The notes under the pieces were generated by a model. The model made no database searches. It was not told the origin of the DNA and saw nothing but the letters and a program-made list of their open reading frames with translations. A DNA stretch of 64,000 nt, taken from contig NC_069366.1 of NCBI RefSeq assembly GCF_021730395.1, positions 63,307,001 to 63,371,000 on the forward strand, given 5' to 3'. Positions 33,030 to 45,692 of this stretch are shown here, in pieces (within the stretch, counting starts at the first letter, position 1; the number at the start of each line of letters is the position of its first letter). A program made the position numbers and the translations under genes. The DNA is from Mercenaria mercenaria (Eukaryota > Mollusca > Bivalvia > Venerida > Veneridae).

Positions 33030-33215
33030 CCTCCTGGCGGCAAGAGATTTTGCCTTTATGACCAGTGCAGGTTGATCATAATCTGCACTGTTCGCTATTC
33101 AGTCAGTAAACTTTCAGTGAACACCCCATTGAATAATAAGTGGTGCTGCCCAAATTATAGAGTGGACCAGTCCATTTTAGAAATTCAGCAGGGTAAAGGT
33201 TGAGGCAACCATTGA
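33030..33215 (+). mobile_element. TTAA-MITE relative
   Basis: TAGCCTCCTGGCGGCAAG, CTGTTCGCTATTCAGTCAGT and GGACCAGTCCATTTTAGAAA match the MITE at 7304-7516. Confidence 0.75.
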
Positions 33216-33837
33216 GGGCAAGTTTTTCACCAATTTGTCAAGTGTCACAAAATACATTCATTATATCAGTTGCCTGATAAGGAATTATAGAAGTTTAATC
33301 TAAAAGATATATTTGAAGCTTTGAAAACTTACTTGGTTCTGGAATCTGACATTAGACTGTAAAGAGTGCAGACATGCATCATATAAGAAATAAAACAGGG
33401 AAAATGTTAAAATAAGAATTTGATAGTTGTATGATGGTTTTATTTTTAGTGTTCGTCATTTTCTAGTCAAATATTCATTTTCAAAACTGTTTAGAAACCC
33501 CATTTTAAGAGGAGAAAAATCATTTATATCAGTAATATAGTTATGATACTAGATTTACTTTATTTAAGACATGCTAAGTTGTTAATTGTATGTGGATAAA
33601 GACAAAATGAAATATTTTATTTTTAGATATTATTCGAAATTTGTAAATATTTGTGTTTTGTTAGATTGTAAATCTGTTGTGAATTATTTTTAAAATTCTT
33701 TAATAAAAATGAAATAAATACTTTAAGCTTAATGAAATATGCATTAACCATTTCAAGTCAGTATGCTTATACATTTATTTATTTTTGCCACCAGTTACCC
33801 ATTAGCGCAACTCCCACTGGAAATGTTAGTCATTTTT

Positions 33838-34360
33838 AGCTCAGCTATATGAAGTGTATGGAATGCTGTCGTACTCACCATGGCCTCCACTACTTCCACA
33901 GCTTGGTTTGATGCATTTCACTTTATCGCTACTATTTCTTGATGGATTTGTTTCAAACTTAGAATAGTTTTTCAACACATTACCACCCACATCATATGAG
34001 ACACTGTCCATAATGCTGGCACCTATGTTTCATGATTTATCCCCATTTTTTGAGAATTTCAGATTTGATGCTTTCAATCTGTTGCGGTTATTTCAAAATG
34101 GATTTGACTAAAACTTAAGATAGTTGTTTTTATATCATCACCTGCATCATGTGACAAAATGTACATAAATGCAGGAGAAATATTCCAAGAGTTATGTCTC
34201 TTTAATGCATAGAAATTCTGGTTGAAATTTTGATGCACTTTCACCCTATCTAAAATGGATTTTACTCAAACTGTTGTCCAACACCATCATCCACATCGGG
34301 GTATTAATCACTCCAGGGATATAACTAGATTTCTCTGATAAGCCATATTTCATGATCAAG
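33838..34360. mobile_element. HINE-like element, AGCTCAGCTATATGAAGTG start, truncated
   Basis: The T-run plus AGCTCAGC start and diverged units (GATGGATTTGTTTCAAACTT, AAAATGGATTTGACTAAAAC) are visible. No CTCTTGT end. Confidence 0.5.
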
Positions 34361-34657
34361 CATCAAAATAGTCGAGTGTGCTTTCTCCTGCAACAGCTTA
34401 ATATGTATGTGATGGAGAGTAATGCAAGATACATATGATGCTGACAGTTCCAGACTGAAGCTTTCATTGTTTGTGTGCATGCACCATAATGCACAAGTAT
34501 GCAGAACTCTTTCCTGAAAGAATGTTTTTTAATTTGAGGGTCGCCATATGACCTATCATGTGTCAGTGCGATGTTAAATCCAACCAAAGAAAAAAAAATA
34601 ATTTGAGGAGTGTTTGGTTAGCTTGCAAGCTGTGACTCCAGTATTTTGATACTTTAA

Positions 34658-34867
34658 CCTTTAGCATGCTAGATAAATTGTCGTCTGCTGGAAATGTCGT
34701 CTGCTAAAATTGTAAAGTTCATTCAGTTTGCTCCAAAATTGGAAGAAATATTGTCAGAGTAGCAAACAGCTTGGAACCTGATCAGACGCCGATTTAATCG
34801 GCGTCTGATCTGGTTCCAAGCTGTTTGCAAAGGCTGTTAAATTCGCCTGCAGCGGGCCAAGAGTTAA
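34658..34867. mobile_element. TTAA-flanked MITE with a 67-bp near-perfect palindrome
   Basis: TTAA|CCTTTAGCATGC ... GCCAAGAG|TTAA. Within it, 34762-34828 is a palindrome with arms GCAAACAGCTTGGAACC and GATCAGACGCCGAT and their complements. Confidence 0.75.
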
Positions 34868-35509
34868 AACAATTTCTTGACTGTTACGAAAACGAACTTT
34901 AGGAAAACTTGAAGAATACACCCTGACTCGGAGCATCACTGCTATTTTGGTAAAATTATGTTAACTGACATTAATGTAAAGAATATTTTTATCATAATTT
35001 TAAACTAAACATAATTGTTCTGTGGGATAAAATTGTTCCTTAGTGTTTTATAGTTTTACTAGGATGAAATAATGTGTTCTTGTTTTGTTGAAATATACTT
35101 TTGCAAAAACTGAAATTGAGGCAATGTTAGTGACATAAACAGAGAAAACAGAGAAAACTTTACAACAACAAACAATTGTATCATATCATTCCTTCTTTGT
35201 ATAGTTTCAATATTTTCAAACTATATGCATATTTATGATGAAATTATGCTCCTTTAACATAATTCGTTCTGAAGAGAAAATAAAAAAAGAAAAAGATATG
35301 TGAAGACTTTGTCTTGTGTTCTTTAATTTTTGAATGCTGATGATTTAGTGATGGTTTGACAATATTCATATTTTACATTCTCGTATACCAGAGATGTACC
35401 ATAGTTTCCTGGTTCTTCTTCTAAATACAGTGCAGAACCCCTAATATAGTATACTCAAACTGATAGGAAAACTATGAACATATAAGGTAGGGTACTATGT
35501 GCTATTCAA

Positions 35510-36215
35510 GAACAGGATAAAAGAGGCAGTCTGCCAACTGTCTTTGTAGAACTCTACGTGAAGATGGGTGCGGTGATTTGGTTCTGAGGTAGTTGATTCC
35601 AAGAGTTGTATGGTGGGAGGGAAATTATATTCCTGTATGGTGATGGTCCTCTGGCAGCTCGAGGTTGGACGTAGGCAGTTGGTGAAATAGGTATTGTGTG
35701 ATCCTGTACATCATCACTGCCTTTTTCCTGTTTCCGACGCAGTTGAAGGCTTTCCCATTTGAGTGTGATGACCTTGCTGGTCGCGCTGCTTCTTTTAGAA
35801 ACAAATCTAGCAGCTATGCATTGAACAGCTTCATCTTCGTGGATGTTGGTTATGGAGGTGTGGCTGAGTGGTTAAGGTCGCTGACTTCTTACACTTGCCC
35901 CTCACTGATGTTGGTTCAAGATTCACTCGTGGCGCTGAATTCATGAGAGGAAGTCATCCAGCTGGCTAACCGAAGGTTGGTGGTTCTACCCAGGTGCCCG
36001 CCCTTGAATAGTATTCATAGAGGCACATAGGGTCTTTCTCCACCATCAAAGCTGGAATGTCGCCATAGGACCTATAATTGTGTCGGTGCGACGTAAAACC
36101 AAATAAAAACAATACTATGGAGGTCCCAGATAGTGCATACTCTACTTGAGGACACGTAATGGCTTTGTAACAGGCTTCCTTGGTGCTTTTGACAGCCGGA
36201 CTGGTTGCGACCCTA
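35510..36215 (-). mobile_element. LINE fragment, 3' part, minus strand
   Basis: Translated on the minus strand: KEACYKAITCPQVEYALSGT, then AARFVSKRSSATSKVITLKW, then LRPTSSCQRTITIQEYNFPP. This is the typical C-terminal RT region of CR1/L2-like LINEs. It is interrupted by the SINE at 35860-36115. Confidence 0.75.
35860..36115 (+). mobile_element. SINE with Leu/Ser-tRNA-like head
   Basis: The target duplication TATGGAGGT lies at 35851-35859 and 36116-36124. The head GTGGCTGAGTGGTTAAGG ... GGTTCAAGATTC has A and B boxes. The tail is GTCGGTGCGACGTAAAACC then AAATAAAAAC. It sits in a LINE. A second copy is at 50421-50650 (reverse). Confidence 0.92.
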
Positions 36216-37090
36216 GTTTTCAAGAAAGGTGAAATTCAAAGCAAGTAATTGCCGTCCTGTGTCCTTGACCTTTATTGCATGCAAATTACTCGAGCACATA
36301 GTGGTCAGAAACACTCTAGCACAATATCTTAGTAGGTCATGCGAAACCAAGCTGATATTTTTTTTTACATTAACTCACTTGATCTGTTAAACAAAATTAA
36401 TAAGGCGGCGTTGCAAAAATGGATTTTAGCAAGGCTTTGGACGTGGATCATAGAAGACTTCTCCATAAACTAGAGTATTTTGGTATCCGGGTGAATTCAC
36501 TTCTATGGATTAAAGCATTAGATCCCAGAAAGTACAAGTAGAGGGGGCAGCTTCTTCAGAGGCTACTGTAGACTCTGGAGTTCCCCAGGGTTCAGTTCTA
36601 GGGCCTCTTCTATTTCTTCTCTTCATAAATGATCTCCCTACCTCTGTACGTTCTAGTGTCAGACTTTTTGCTGATGATTGCATTGTATATCGTGAGATTC
36701 GTTCAGTCACAGACACTCAGATACTACGATTTAAATAGATTGGAGGAGTGGAAGAGGAAATGGAGGATGTCTTTCAATGTTGACAAGTGCAACATTATGC
36801 ACAGTACAAAATCTAAGCAGGCAGTCCTGACTAATTACTCTCTTCATCGTAGGCCCCTGTCTGTCTTTCTTGACCATCTCATATTAGCAGATAACTATTT
36901 AAGTCAGCCACACTTTAAGATTTTTGAGATAAAAGCAACAGTATACAAGACCTTAGTAAGACCTCAATTGGAATATAGCTCTTAAGTTTAGGATCCATTT
37001 CACGTATCAGATATCCAGAAATTAGAAAGTGTTAAAAAAGATCAACTAGATTAGTAACTAATGACAACTCTAAACCACCTGGAACTATCA
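36190..37090 (+). mobile_element. LINE RT fragment, plus strand, decayed
   Basis: Pieces seen: VATLVFKKGE near 36207, MDFSKALDVDHRRLLHKLEY near 36420, FADD-like region near 36660, RLEEWKRKWRMSFNVDKCNI near 36740, and TVYKTLVRPQLEYSS near 36940. It has several stops and frame changes. It abuts, head to head, the minus-strand LINE fragment at 35510-36215. Confidence 0.78.
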
Positions 37091-37878
37091 TAGTACGGGG
37101 GCCAAAAACGTCTACCATGCATCCTCTAGACTTTTTTATAGGTAACAAATTGTTCGGCAGGACCAATTCTTTCAAAATAAAAAATGTTCCCATGAAAAAG
37201 GTCTTTTGGACTTTATATGTGTTCACTGTGTCTATGGCATCAATCATTTTTTGAAAGTATGACAACCATATAGATAATAATCAGTCATTAAAAATTTTCT
37301 TGCATACCAGACGGGGATTTCTGATTGATTTCACCGGTGCTGGAAAACTCCATCTTACACCACGGGGTGTAAGATGACTCTTGTGCTGTAAATGACGTAT
37401 AACGAACTACATATGTACAGAAGTGTGTAGTAATAATAATGTTTTTCGTAAAACGGGATAAAAATTAAATACCTTGATAGTTCCACTTTGTTCCTTATAA
37501 CATATTTCTCGATTCAAAAAACGTTATTTTAAGGAAATAACATAACGTTTCATTGCAGATGATAAAACAAAACCGGAACTCTTACGTTGATTTCATATAT
37601 TCGACTCTCTGGTAACTGTTTACGCGGTCACTCGGCTGGAGCCTCGTAACTGCCTAAACAGTTACCCTCGAGACTGGAAATTCCCATCTGCACCTACAAC
37701 CAGTGAAAGAATCTTATAATCTTGCTCACTTTTGGTGATAAAACAATAAAAATTGTGTCAAAATGGAGCTGAAACATTTTCCTTTTAATAACAGCATTTT
37801 TATGTTAAGTAATTTGCATATTCATATATATATTAATGAGAATGTTACAAAATGACAACATTTTGTTAATACCATTTT

Positions 37879-38217
37879 AGCTCATCTGATATTTTGGGGG
37901 GAAAAAAGATGAGTTATTGTCATCACTTGATCGGCGTTGGCGTTGGCGTTGGCGTTGTCTGGTTAAGTTTTATGTTTAGGTCAACTTTTCCCTAAACTAT
38001 CAAAAGATATTGCTTTAAAACTTGCAACACTTGTTCACAATCAATAGCTGACTCTGTGCAGCAAGAAACATAACTTAAAAAATATCAGATTCCTTGGTTA
38101 AGTTTTATGTTTAGGTCAACTTTTCTCCTAAACTATCACAGCTATTGCTTTGAAACTTGCAACACTTGTTCACCATCATAAGTTGACTCTGTAGAGCAAG
38201 AAACAAAATTCCATCTT

Positions 38218-38254
<37 letters not shown>

Positions 38255-38532
38255 AAGACTTAGGCCCCTTTTGGACTTAGAAAGTATTAGATTTCTTGGT
38301 AAAATTTTATGTTTAGGTCAATTTATTCTCCTTAACAGTCAAAGCTATTGCTTTAAATCTTGGAGTAGTTATTCGCCATTAAAATATGACTATGTACAAC
38401 AAGTACTATAACTCTACATTGCTTTTTTGCAAGAATTATGGCCCTTTTTGGACTAAGAAAATCACGGTAGGACAATATACAAAGACAAAAACAATCAGAT
38501 GAGCGTCTGCATCCGCAAGGCGGTGCTCTTGT
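37879..38532. mobile_element. HINE, AGCTCATCTGAT family
   Basis: The left hairpin is AGCTCATCT ... AGATGAG. GGCGTTGGCGTT repeats follow, then three units of about 170-180 bp (AGTTTTATGTTTAGGTCAAC). The subterminal copy is ATCAGATGAGCG and the end is GGTGCTCTTGT. An uninterrupted T run of about 33 lies near 38220-38252. Confidence 0.87.
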
Positions 38533-38539
38533 CTAAGTT

Positions 38540-39320
38540 ATAAATCAATTTAAATGTACCAAACAGTTTTGATATGGTCTTAAAGTCTCTCAGTGTTTTC
38601 TAGAATAGTATTTTGTGACTCTATGGTATTTTTTTTTACTCCAAACTAGGTATGCTTAGCTAATTTGTATAAAATTAACCATTACCACAAACAAGAAATA
38701 AAAATCTGAGACCACTTAAACTGAATAAATGATATAATTAATTGTTAGTTAATGACACAGCAACTTCGTGTGATTTATATTGTTCGCAGACATAGAGTAA
38801 ACACTTAACTGAAGGAGGAATAATAATGTAACATACATTACACATGTCACGTTACCATTTCAACAACCTTGTTTTATTGCATCAAATATTTAGAAAATAT
38901 TCTAGAAACATAATTAATATTAGTTATTTTGTACTATACGAATACAATATGCTTCTTTATTTGTCAGACAGCGAGATCTTTTTTACAGTAACACACCTTA
39001 AATACGTTACCACTACCATTGTTTTTAAAAAAGATATTTAAGAAGAAATTGAAGCCATAATTAACACAATCTGATTTATTTAAACTGTTAGTGGTAATTT
39101 TAAGATATTTACTTCTGTTATTTAATTGCCTAAAATATATATTGCACTATCCATGTAACTATTATTTTAGATGGAATTTCAATAAAATACAATACTATCA
39201 AAATGTGCATTCATATGATCATATCTTATATAGCTGATATTCGCAGTCATTCCTGTGAAAAATCAAGTTTTATAAAAAGTATGTTTTGAATTTTAGAAAT
39301 AGTAGCGTTATAAGGACATA
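38540..39320. other. AT-rich sequence, nothing recognised
   Basis: No repeat, coding or RNA signal seen. Confidence 0.5.
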
Positions 39321-39330
39321 TATAAAACAA

Positions 39331-39621
39331 ACCCGGTTAGCTCAATAGGAGGAATCATAGGGTCTTGGGTCTGATTCTGGGACGATCTGTGTATGAAAAG
39401 AATAATTATTGGAACCACGGCCTTACCCTTGCATGATCGTAAGAGGCGACTAATAGGGTCTTAACACTTGGTTTTGCAGTAGCAGGTGTGCAATTTTTGA
39501 TTTCATACCTCATGTTTTATTTCGATGTAAATGAGATGTGGAACCAAAATTTGTAGTCCTGTTTGGCGCCATAAAACCTATACTGTGTTGGTGCGCCGTA
39601 AAACCCAAATAAATAAATAAA
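39331..39621 (+). mobile_element. SINE with tRNA-like head (CCCGGTTAGCTCAATAGG)
   Basis: The A-box-like GTTAGCTCAATAGGAGG and a B-box-like GGTCTGATTCTGGG precede the same body as at 29812-30066. The tail is GTTGGTGCGCCGTAAAACCC then (AAAT)n. Confidence 0.87.
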
Positions 39622-39664
39622 TGTGTCTGATATCTGGATGAGGACTTTGTTCTCCATGACGGCT

Positions 39665-39850
39665 TGATAAAACATCATGCCTGAAGTCATTCGACTTCAA
39701 CCTGTTTAATATTGAGAACTAAGCACTTACTTGTAGAGAACTTTAGTTCTGGTACAGAATTCAGGGACACTGGTTAGGTTAATTAAATTAATTAACTGCT
39801 CACATTACATGACTCAATTTCTGTTGCAAAGCGGTGCTTAAACAAAAGAA
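39665..39850 (+). mobile_element. SINE fragment, same family as 18838-19057
   Basis: TTAGTTCTGGTACAGAATTC, then GGGACACTGGTTAGGTTAAT, then CATTACATGACTCAATTTCT. Confidence 0.75.
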
Positions 39851-39859
39851 AATATATAG

Positions 39860-40870
39860 GTATTTAAAGTAAGAACTTTAGATTTAAAACTTATACCATG
39901 TTGACAACTGTTATCTTTTAGTGATACCAATATATTAAATTTGAAAGATATGAAATAAAGAAGACTATTGCAGTCATTTTGAAACGTTTACAAGAATGAC
40001 AGTATGTACAAAATATTTTTCAATATTTCAAGACTAAATTGTACTATGTTGTGGAATATTCATGGATATACTGGATCATTTAGAGAAACACTACGACAAA
40101 CTACATTGTATGCACCAATCATAACAAACAGAGTTTGAATATGAATTAAATCAGGTATCAAAGGCTATGATAAAGGCATGACATGTCTTTGTCAAAAGTC
40201 CAACCTGTAACAACAGACTTGAGAACATTTATTATAAAATGATACAAATTGCTTCAGAATCAAAGTGTAATCTACGTAATCAAATGTCATTCATAAAAAA
40301 ATAACGTGATTTTTGGATAGCCTATGTTCTTCTTTTGTCAGTTGCTTTCAATTTTATAAATAATATGTTATAAAGCAACACATTATTCATAACAGCTAAC
40401 CATCAAGAGATCAAATATACTATATTAGGTAACATTAAAGTGAAAATATCGTAACTCATATCTTAATAAAGACATACAGAATGTGATTCTTGTAACACTA
40501 CTGCCTCAAATTGTGTGCAGGTCATATTTTCAAACATTTCATCATGCTTTTAGATTCAGATTTTAAGTAATCCGCCGTTCAATTTAACTAAAACAGAACA
40601 TTGTTTAAGCTAGTGCTAGGGGCGTGAGGGCAGTTTTACATTTCACTGCATCTAATGAACAGACACGATCAAATCAAGTCAGCTATTATTTTGTTGTGTT
40701 CTTATGCTTCCAAAAGATCATCTTAAAATTTTTATTTACTATCACAAAAAGTCTTTAAATGCCACGTGACGGTTGTTAAAAGTCTCCTTGTACTTGGATT
40801 CAGTATTATTAGGTCCTTTTGGACCATGTTTACCAAACATAACACCCTTAAGGTATTAGATACCTAATAG
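39860..40870. other. AT-rich sequence, nothing recognised
   Basis: No gene or clear repeat on either strand. Confidence 0.5.
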
Positions 40871-40880
40871 AAATGTTTAA

Positions 40881-42840
40881 ACAAGAGGGCCATGAAGGCC
40901 CTGTATCGCTCACCTGACCTATTGACCTAAAGATCATCAAGATTAACATTCTGACCAAGTTTCATTAAGATATGGTCATAAATGTGACCTCTAGTGTTAA
41001 CTAGCTTTTCCTTTGATTTGACCTGGTGACCTAGTGTTTAACCCCACATGACACAGATTCGAAACTGACCTAAAGATTATCAAGGTTAACATTCTGACCA
41101 AGTTTCATGAAGATACAGTCATAAATGTGGCCTCTAGATTGTTAACAAGCTTTTCCTTTGATTTGACCTGGTGACCTAGTGTTTGACCCCACCTAATCCA
41201 GATTTAAACTTGACTTAAAGATCATCAAGATTAACATTCTGACCAAGTTTCATTAAGATACAGTCATAAATGTGGCTTATACAGTGATAACAAGCTTTTC
41301 CTTTGATTTGACCTGGTGACCTAGTTTTTGGCCCCATCTGACCCAGATTTAAAGTTGTCCTAAAAATCATCAAGATTAACATTCTGACTAAGTATTTTTA
41401 AGATACGGCCATAAATGTGACCTCTAGAATGTTAATTAGCTTTTCCTTTGATTTGACCAAATGTCACTTCTCTCGTGTTCACAAGATAAAAATTACCAAA
41501 TTTTGGCTCTTTCAGGGGTCAATCAGGGGCCGTAATTCCAGAACCTATGATTGGATCTGACAGATTCATCATGGAATACAAGATATATTGTTGTTGAAGA
41601 TATTTTGCAAGTTTGTATCAAATCAAACTATTAATGAAGTCTTTATATGGCTACAAAAGCCAAAATAGCAAATTTTGGTCTTTTAAGGGGCCATAACTCT
41701 GGAATCCATGATAGGAGCTGGCCAGTTTTCGAAAGAAACCGAGATATTATGCCAATACAAGTTGCGTGCAAGTTTGATTATAGTTGATTGCAAACTATTG
41801 TCTCTATCGTGATCACAAGCCAAAAATAGCAACTTTTTGCCCTTTAAGGGGCCATAACTCTGCAACCCATAATGCAATCTGGCCAGTTTTCAAAAGGAAC
41901 TGAGATATTATGCCAGTACAAGTTGTGTGCAAGTTTGATCAAAGTTGATTGCAAATGTGGTCTCTATCATGTTCACAAGCCAAAAATAGCAAATTGTGGC
42001 TCTTTAAGGGCCATAACTCTGCAATCCATGATGGGATCTGGCCAGTTTTCGAAAGGAACCAAGATACTATGCCAATAAAATTTGTGTGCAAGTTTGTTAA
42101 AGTTGATCGCAAAATGTGGTCTCTATCGTGTTCACAAGTCAAAAATGGCAAGTTTTGGCCCTTTAAGGGGCCATAACTCTGGAACCCATGATTGGATCTC
42201 GCCAGTTTTCGATATGAACCGAGATATTATGCCCATACAAGTTGTGTGCAAGTTTGATTGTGTTTGACCATAAGACCTCAGACAAGTTGTCTCAAAAGCA
42301 GCTCTAGTTTTCAATTGATCTTCATGAAATATGGTCAGAATGGTTGCATTGATGAAATCTAGGTCAGGTTAGATGATGGGTCATCTGGGGTCAAAAACTA
42401 GGTCAAATCAAAGAAAAAACCTTGTGTTTGCGATAGAGGCTGTATTTTTCAATTGATCTTCATGAAATATGGTCAGTATGATTGCCTTGATGAAATCTAG
42501 GTCAAGTTTGAATATGGGTCATCTGTGGTCAAAAAGTAGGTCACTTGGTCAACTCAAAGAAAAACCCTGTGTATGCGATAGAAGCTGTATTTTTCAGTTG
42601 ATCTTCATAAAATTTGGTCAGAATAATTGCCTTGATGAAATCTAAGTCAAATTTGAATATGGGTCATCTGGCATCAAAAACTATATATATACTATTACTA
42701 TAACTATAAACTCATATCAAATAAAATACTTGTTTAAACTCTAGAGACCACATTTTGATTTTTGGTCTAATTCTAATGAAAAATGGCCAGAATATTTGTT
42801 TCCATGAAATCCCTAGGTCAAACATGTTTACACTGTTATG
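40881..42840. mobile_element. Mosaic of three minisatellite families, starting with a reverse HINE end
   Basis: It starts ACAAGAGGGCCATGAAGGCC, then CGCTCACC, the reverse of the 26057-27154 element's end. Units to about 41460 are that family. From about 41500 to 42300 the units are of about 165 bp (AAGGGGCCATAACTCTG, ATGCCAATACAAGTTG). From 42300 to 42840 units of about 125 bp (TTCAATTGATCTTCATGAAA, GTCAAAAACTAGGTCA). The hairpin end was not found. Confidence 0.75.
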
Positions 42841-43451
42841 GTGTGTTTCTCAGGTAGGTTAGTAGAGTAGCAGGGGATCTATTTTCTTGGAGTAGCAGAA
42901 AATTGAGTAACAAACCCCCAACTTAGATGAAGCAGGCCATCACTAGAAATGCTCTAAAACTTAACCAAAACAAAAAAAGGAAAAATAAAACTGTAGAAAA
43001 TAAATATGAAGAGAAGCGAGCAGAAACTGTTAAAAAAGAATGTTTCTTAAAGAATGTGCTGATATTTGTGGCACTTACAAAATAAAAAAAATGCTATTTT
43101 CGTGCTTTTATTATTTTTTTTATCTCGACTCGAGGATTTTAACTCTTATTTTTTTTCTCCTCCTACCCAAGATCCTGGCAAAAATCTCCCGAGAACCAAA
43201 AAATCAAAAAAATCTGGCCTAACTTCCCTCGCAAGGCATATATTTAGTATAGTTGAAAAAAATTCATCGCTCTATATAACACTATGGCTAAAACTTACAG
43301 ACCCTGCGTTTTCCCATGCATGTTTGAAATTTCATAAACAGTAATATAAAAACAAATTTTCGGTATGTCCGGTGTAAAACATAAAGGGACAACTCTGTAA
43401 CGGAAATGAATGAAAGCGTTATCTACGGAATCCTGTTGGGGCCATTTATAA

Positions 43452-43925
43452 TGTCGTCGTCGCGATTGTGGGGTCGACACACGACAACGCGAAGTGACAT
43501 AGCGACATTACGAAGTGACACCCGACAATCGCAAACGACGGCGACAATCCCAAACGACAATGTCGCGATATCCACTTTGAAATGTCACCTTCAAAAGCAC
43601 GATATATCGCGATGTCACTTCGCGTTGTCGAGCGTCGTATCCCATTGTCGCTATGTCACTTCGTAATGTCGCGATGTCACTTCGCGTTGTCGTGTGTCGA
43701 CCTTGCAAACGCGACGGCGACATTATCAAACGGCATGCGATAATCACAAACGACGCTCGACAACGCGATGCGACATTTTTCAAATGTCGTATCGTATGTC
43801 GCGTGTCGCGGGTTTGGGTGAGGGTCGACGTGCGACAATTCCAAACGATATACGACACGCGAAGTGACACTCGACAATACGAAGCAACATTTTCATAATG
43901 TCGTTTCGAATGTCGCCCGTCTGCC
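43452..43925. repeat. CGACA/TGTCG-rich complex repeat
   Basis: Motifs GACAACGCGAAGTGACAT, TGTCGCGATGTCACTTCGCG and variants alternate on both strands at roughly 10-15 bp spacing. CpG-rich in an AT-rich setting. The open frames across it are by-products of the repeat. Confidence 0.85.
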
Positions 43926-44462
43926 GGTGAAATGGTAAGATAAAAAGCTGTATTTCCGTACTTTTCCGTACGTAAAATGTCCATGTTTTTCATTAACTTC
44001 AAATAATGGTAGAATGTTGCAAACACAAGATATTTTAATGAAATAACTTTTATAAATTAAATTCAAACATTGTCTAAACGGATATGTAACTTGTATAATT
44101 TTACCGCCGACGGTTTCGTCGAAGGACCGTCTCAAAATGTATCATTTTTCGTGAAAATATGCATACTTCTTCATATATTAGAGGGATGGTCCTTGTCTGA
44201 GGAGCCATATCTTCATAACCTGATGTCCGATTTTAATAAATAATACCTTGTTGCAAAGGGCAAGCCAGTACCTAGAGAAAAGAGGCCACGTCAGGTTCGA
44301 ATCCGGTCGGCTAGGGGTCAAGGTCAAATGCCGGTAATATTTCCAAAATATGAAATTGTCAGAGCAGTCAAGACAGTCCTGAACACCCAAGCACTACCTT
44401 CACTGAGTCCAGTGACACCATTGGAGCAATTCTCACGGTTTCTCGGGTCGGACCAGCTTAGT

Positions 44463-44763
44463 CTTGGCCAGCACCCTACCGCATATAACAAGTTTGATCA
44501 TTTTCTGATACCTGTCCTTTTTTTTAATTATTATCATGTAATTTATACTGAATTTCAGTTGATAATGACACTTTGTTAGATACTGACCCTTGTTCGAGTC
44601 TCTACACCCCAGGTACCTACCTATACCATATATATATGAATATGTTCGTAGATGACTTGCATTTACATTTAAGCTAATTACAAGTCCATATGATGCCATC
44701 AGAGCTCAGGACAGGTATCGGAAAATAATTAAACTTGTTATATACGGTAGGGTGCTGGCCAAG
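44463..44763. mobile_element. MITE with 55-60 bp TIRs
   Basis: CTTGGCCAGCACCCTACCG then ATATAACAAGTTT on the left, mirrored at 44708-44763 with a few differences. The loop is about 190 bp. No coding capacity. Confidence 0.85.
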
Positions 44764-44771
44764 AAAAATAA

Positions 44772-44905
44772 TATAATCCACTTTTCTGAAATACAGCGTA
44801 TATTATTTTACCATTTTTTCAGTCAGGCATTATAACACTAATAAATATGTATTGCATTGTCGATCATTATATAAATACTGTATTTCAGAAAAGTTGATTC
44901 ATCTA
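44772..44905. repeat. Second small inverted repeat
   Basis: CACTTTTCTGAAATACAG on the left and CTGTATTTCAGAAAAGT at 44879, directly after the MITE. Confidence 0.7.
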
Positions 44906-45454
44906 TATTAGGCATTTCACAATATAAGTAGTCGTAAGTGATATATGTTAATATTTTTATTTCTTTTTAACATGTAATATATATTGCAAGTTAGTAGTAA
45001 TGAAAATAGTTCCATTTAATTGTAGATTAGAGACCACCAATTGTTTTCCCATAGACTTACATTGTAACATTATGGCGTGTACGGCCTTCCATACATTGAA
45101 ACATGTATATCTAATTACAAGTTTTTCAAGAACTATCTTAGTTCTTCCAAAATATCGGACGAAATACATATGAATAGTGATACTTTATTTAAGTAATTTT
45201 CGTGTGAATGAGATTACCCCCTGTTTACATCATTGACATGGCGGGAGAAATTCGTTTTATAAAACTTTTTTTCAATACACATAAAATGTAGCAAATTTTG
45301 TCAAAATGTATAATAAAATACTGTAAATGCAGTGAAAAATATCAATTTTGAAAAAATAATCTCTTCCTGTGTTTGTTTACATGACTGACCAATCAAAACG
45401 CACAGACGTTACCTTATACCCTATGGGACGCCGTTTTACTATTTTCTAGGCATT

Positions 45455-45692
45455 TTTTGATATCAGGAAATGATTTCTTGATATCAAAAATTCGATTTCT
45501 TGATATCAAGAATTTTGATATCAGGAATTCATTTTTTGATATCAAGAAATGCTGTCTATTTTTTGATATCAAAAAATCGAATTTTTGATACCAGGAAATG
45601 AATATTTGATATCAAAAACATCGATTTCTTGATATCAGGAATTCGATTTCTTGATATCAGAAACTGATCATTTCTTGATATCAAAAAATTAG
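45455..45692. repeat. TTTTTGATATCA palindromic minisatellite
   Basis: About 13 to 14 occurrences of GATATC at intervals of roughly 15-25 bp (GATTTCTTGATATCA(A/G)(A/G)AA). Each core is self-complementary. Confidence 0.9.

Noticed and set aside
35860-35935. Possible tRNA-Leu/Ser gene
   Set aside because: A and B boxes are present, but it is the head of a SINE with target duplication and a tail at 36115, so not a tRNA gene.
41683-42314. Open frames in the CATAACTCTG units
   Set aside because: They follow the unit period on both strands, so they come from the repeat.
43406-44026. Overlapping open frames on both strands in the CGACA repeat
   Set aside because: Low-complexity translations (RSD, TTR, SRYIV) explained by the repeat.
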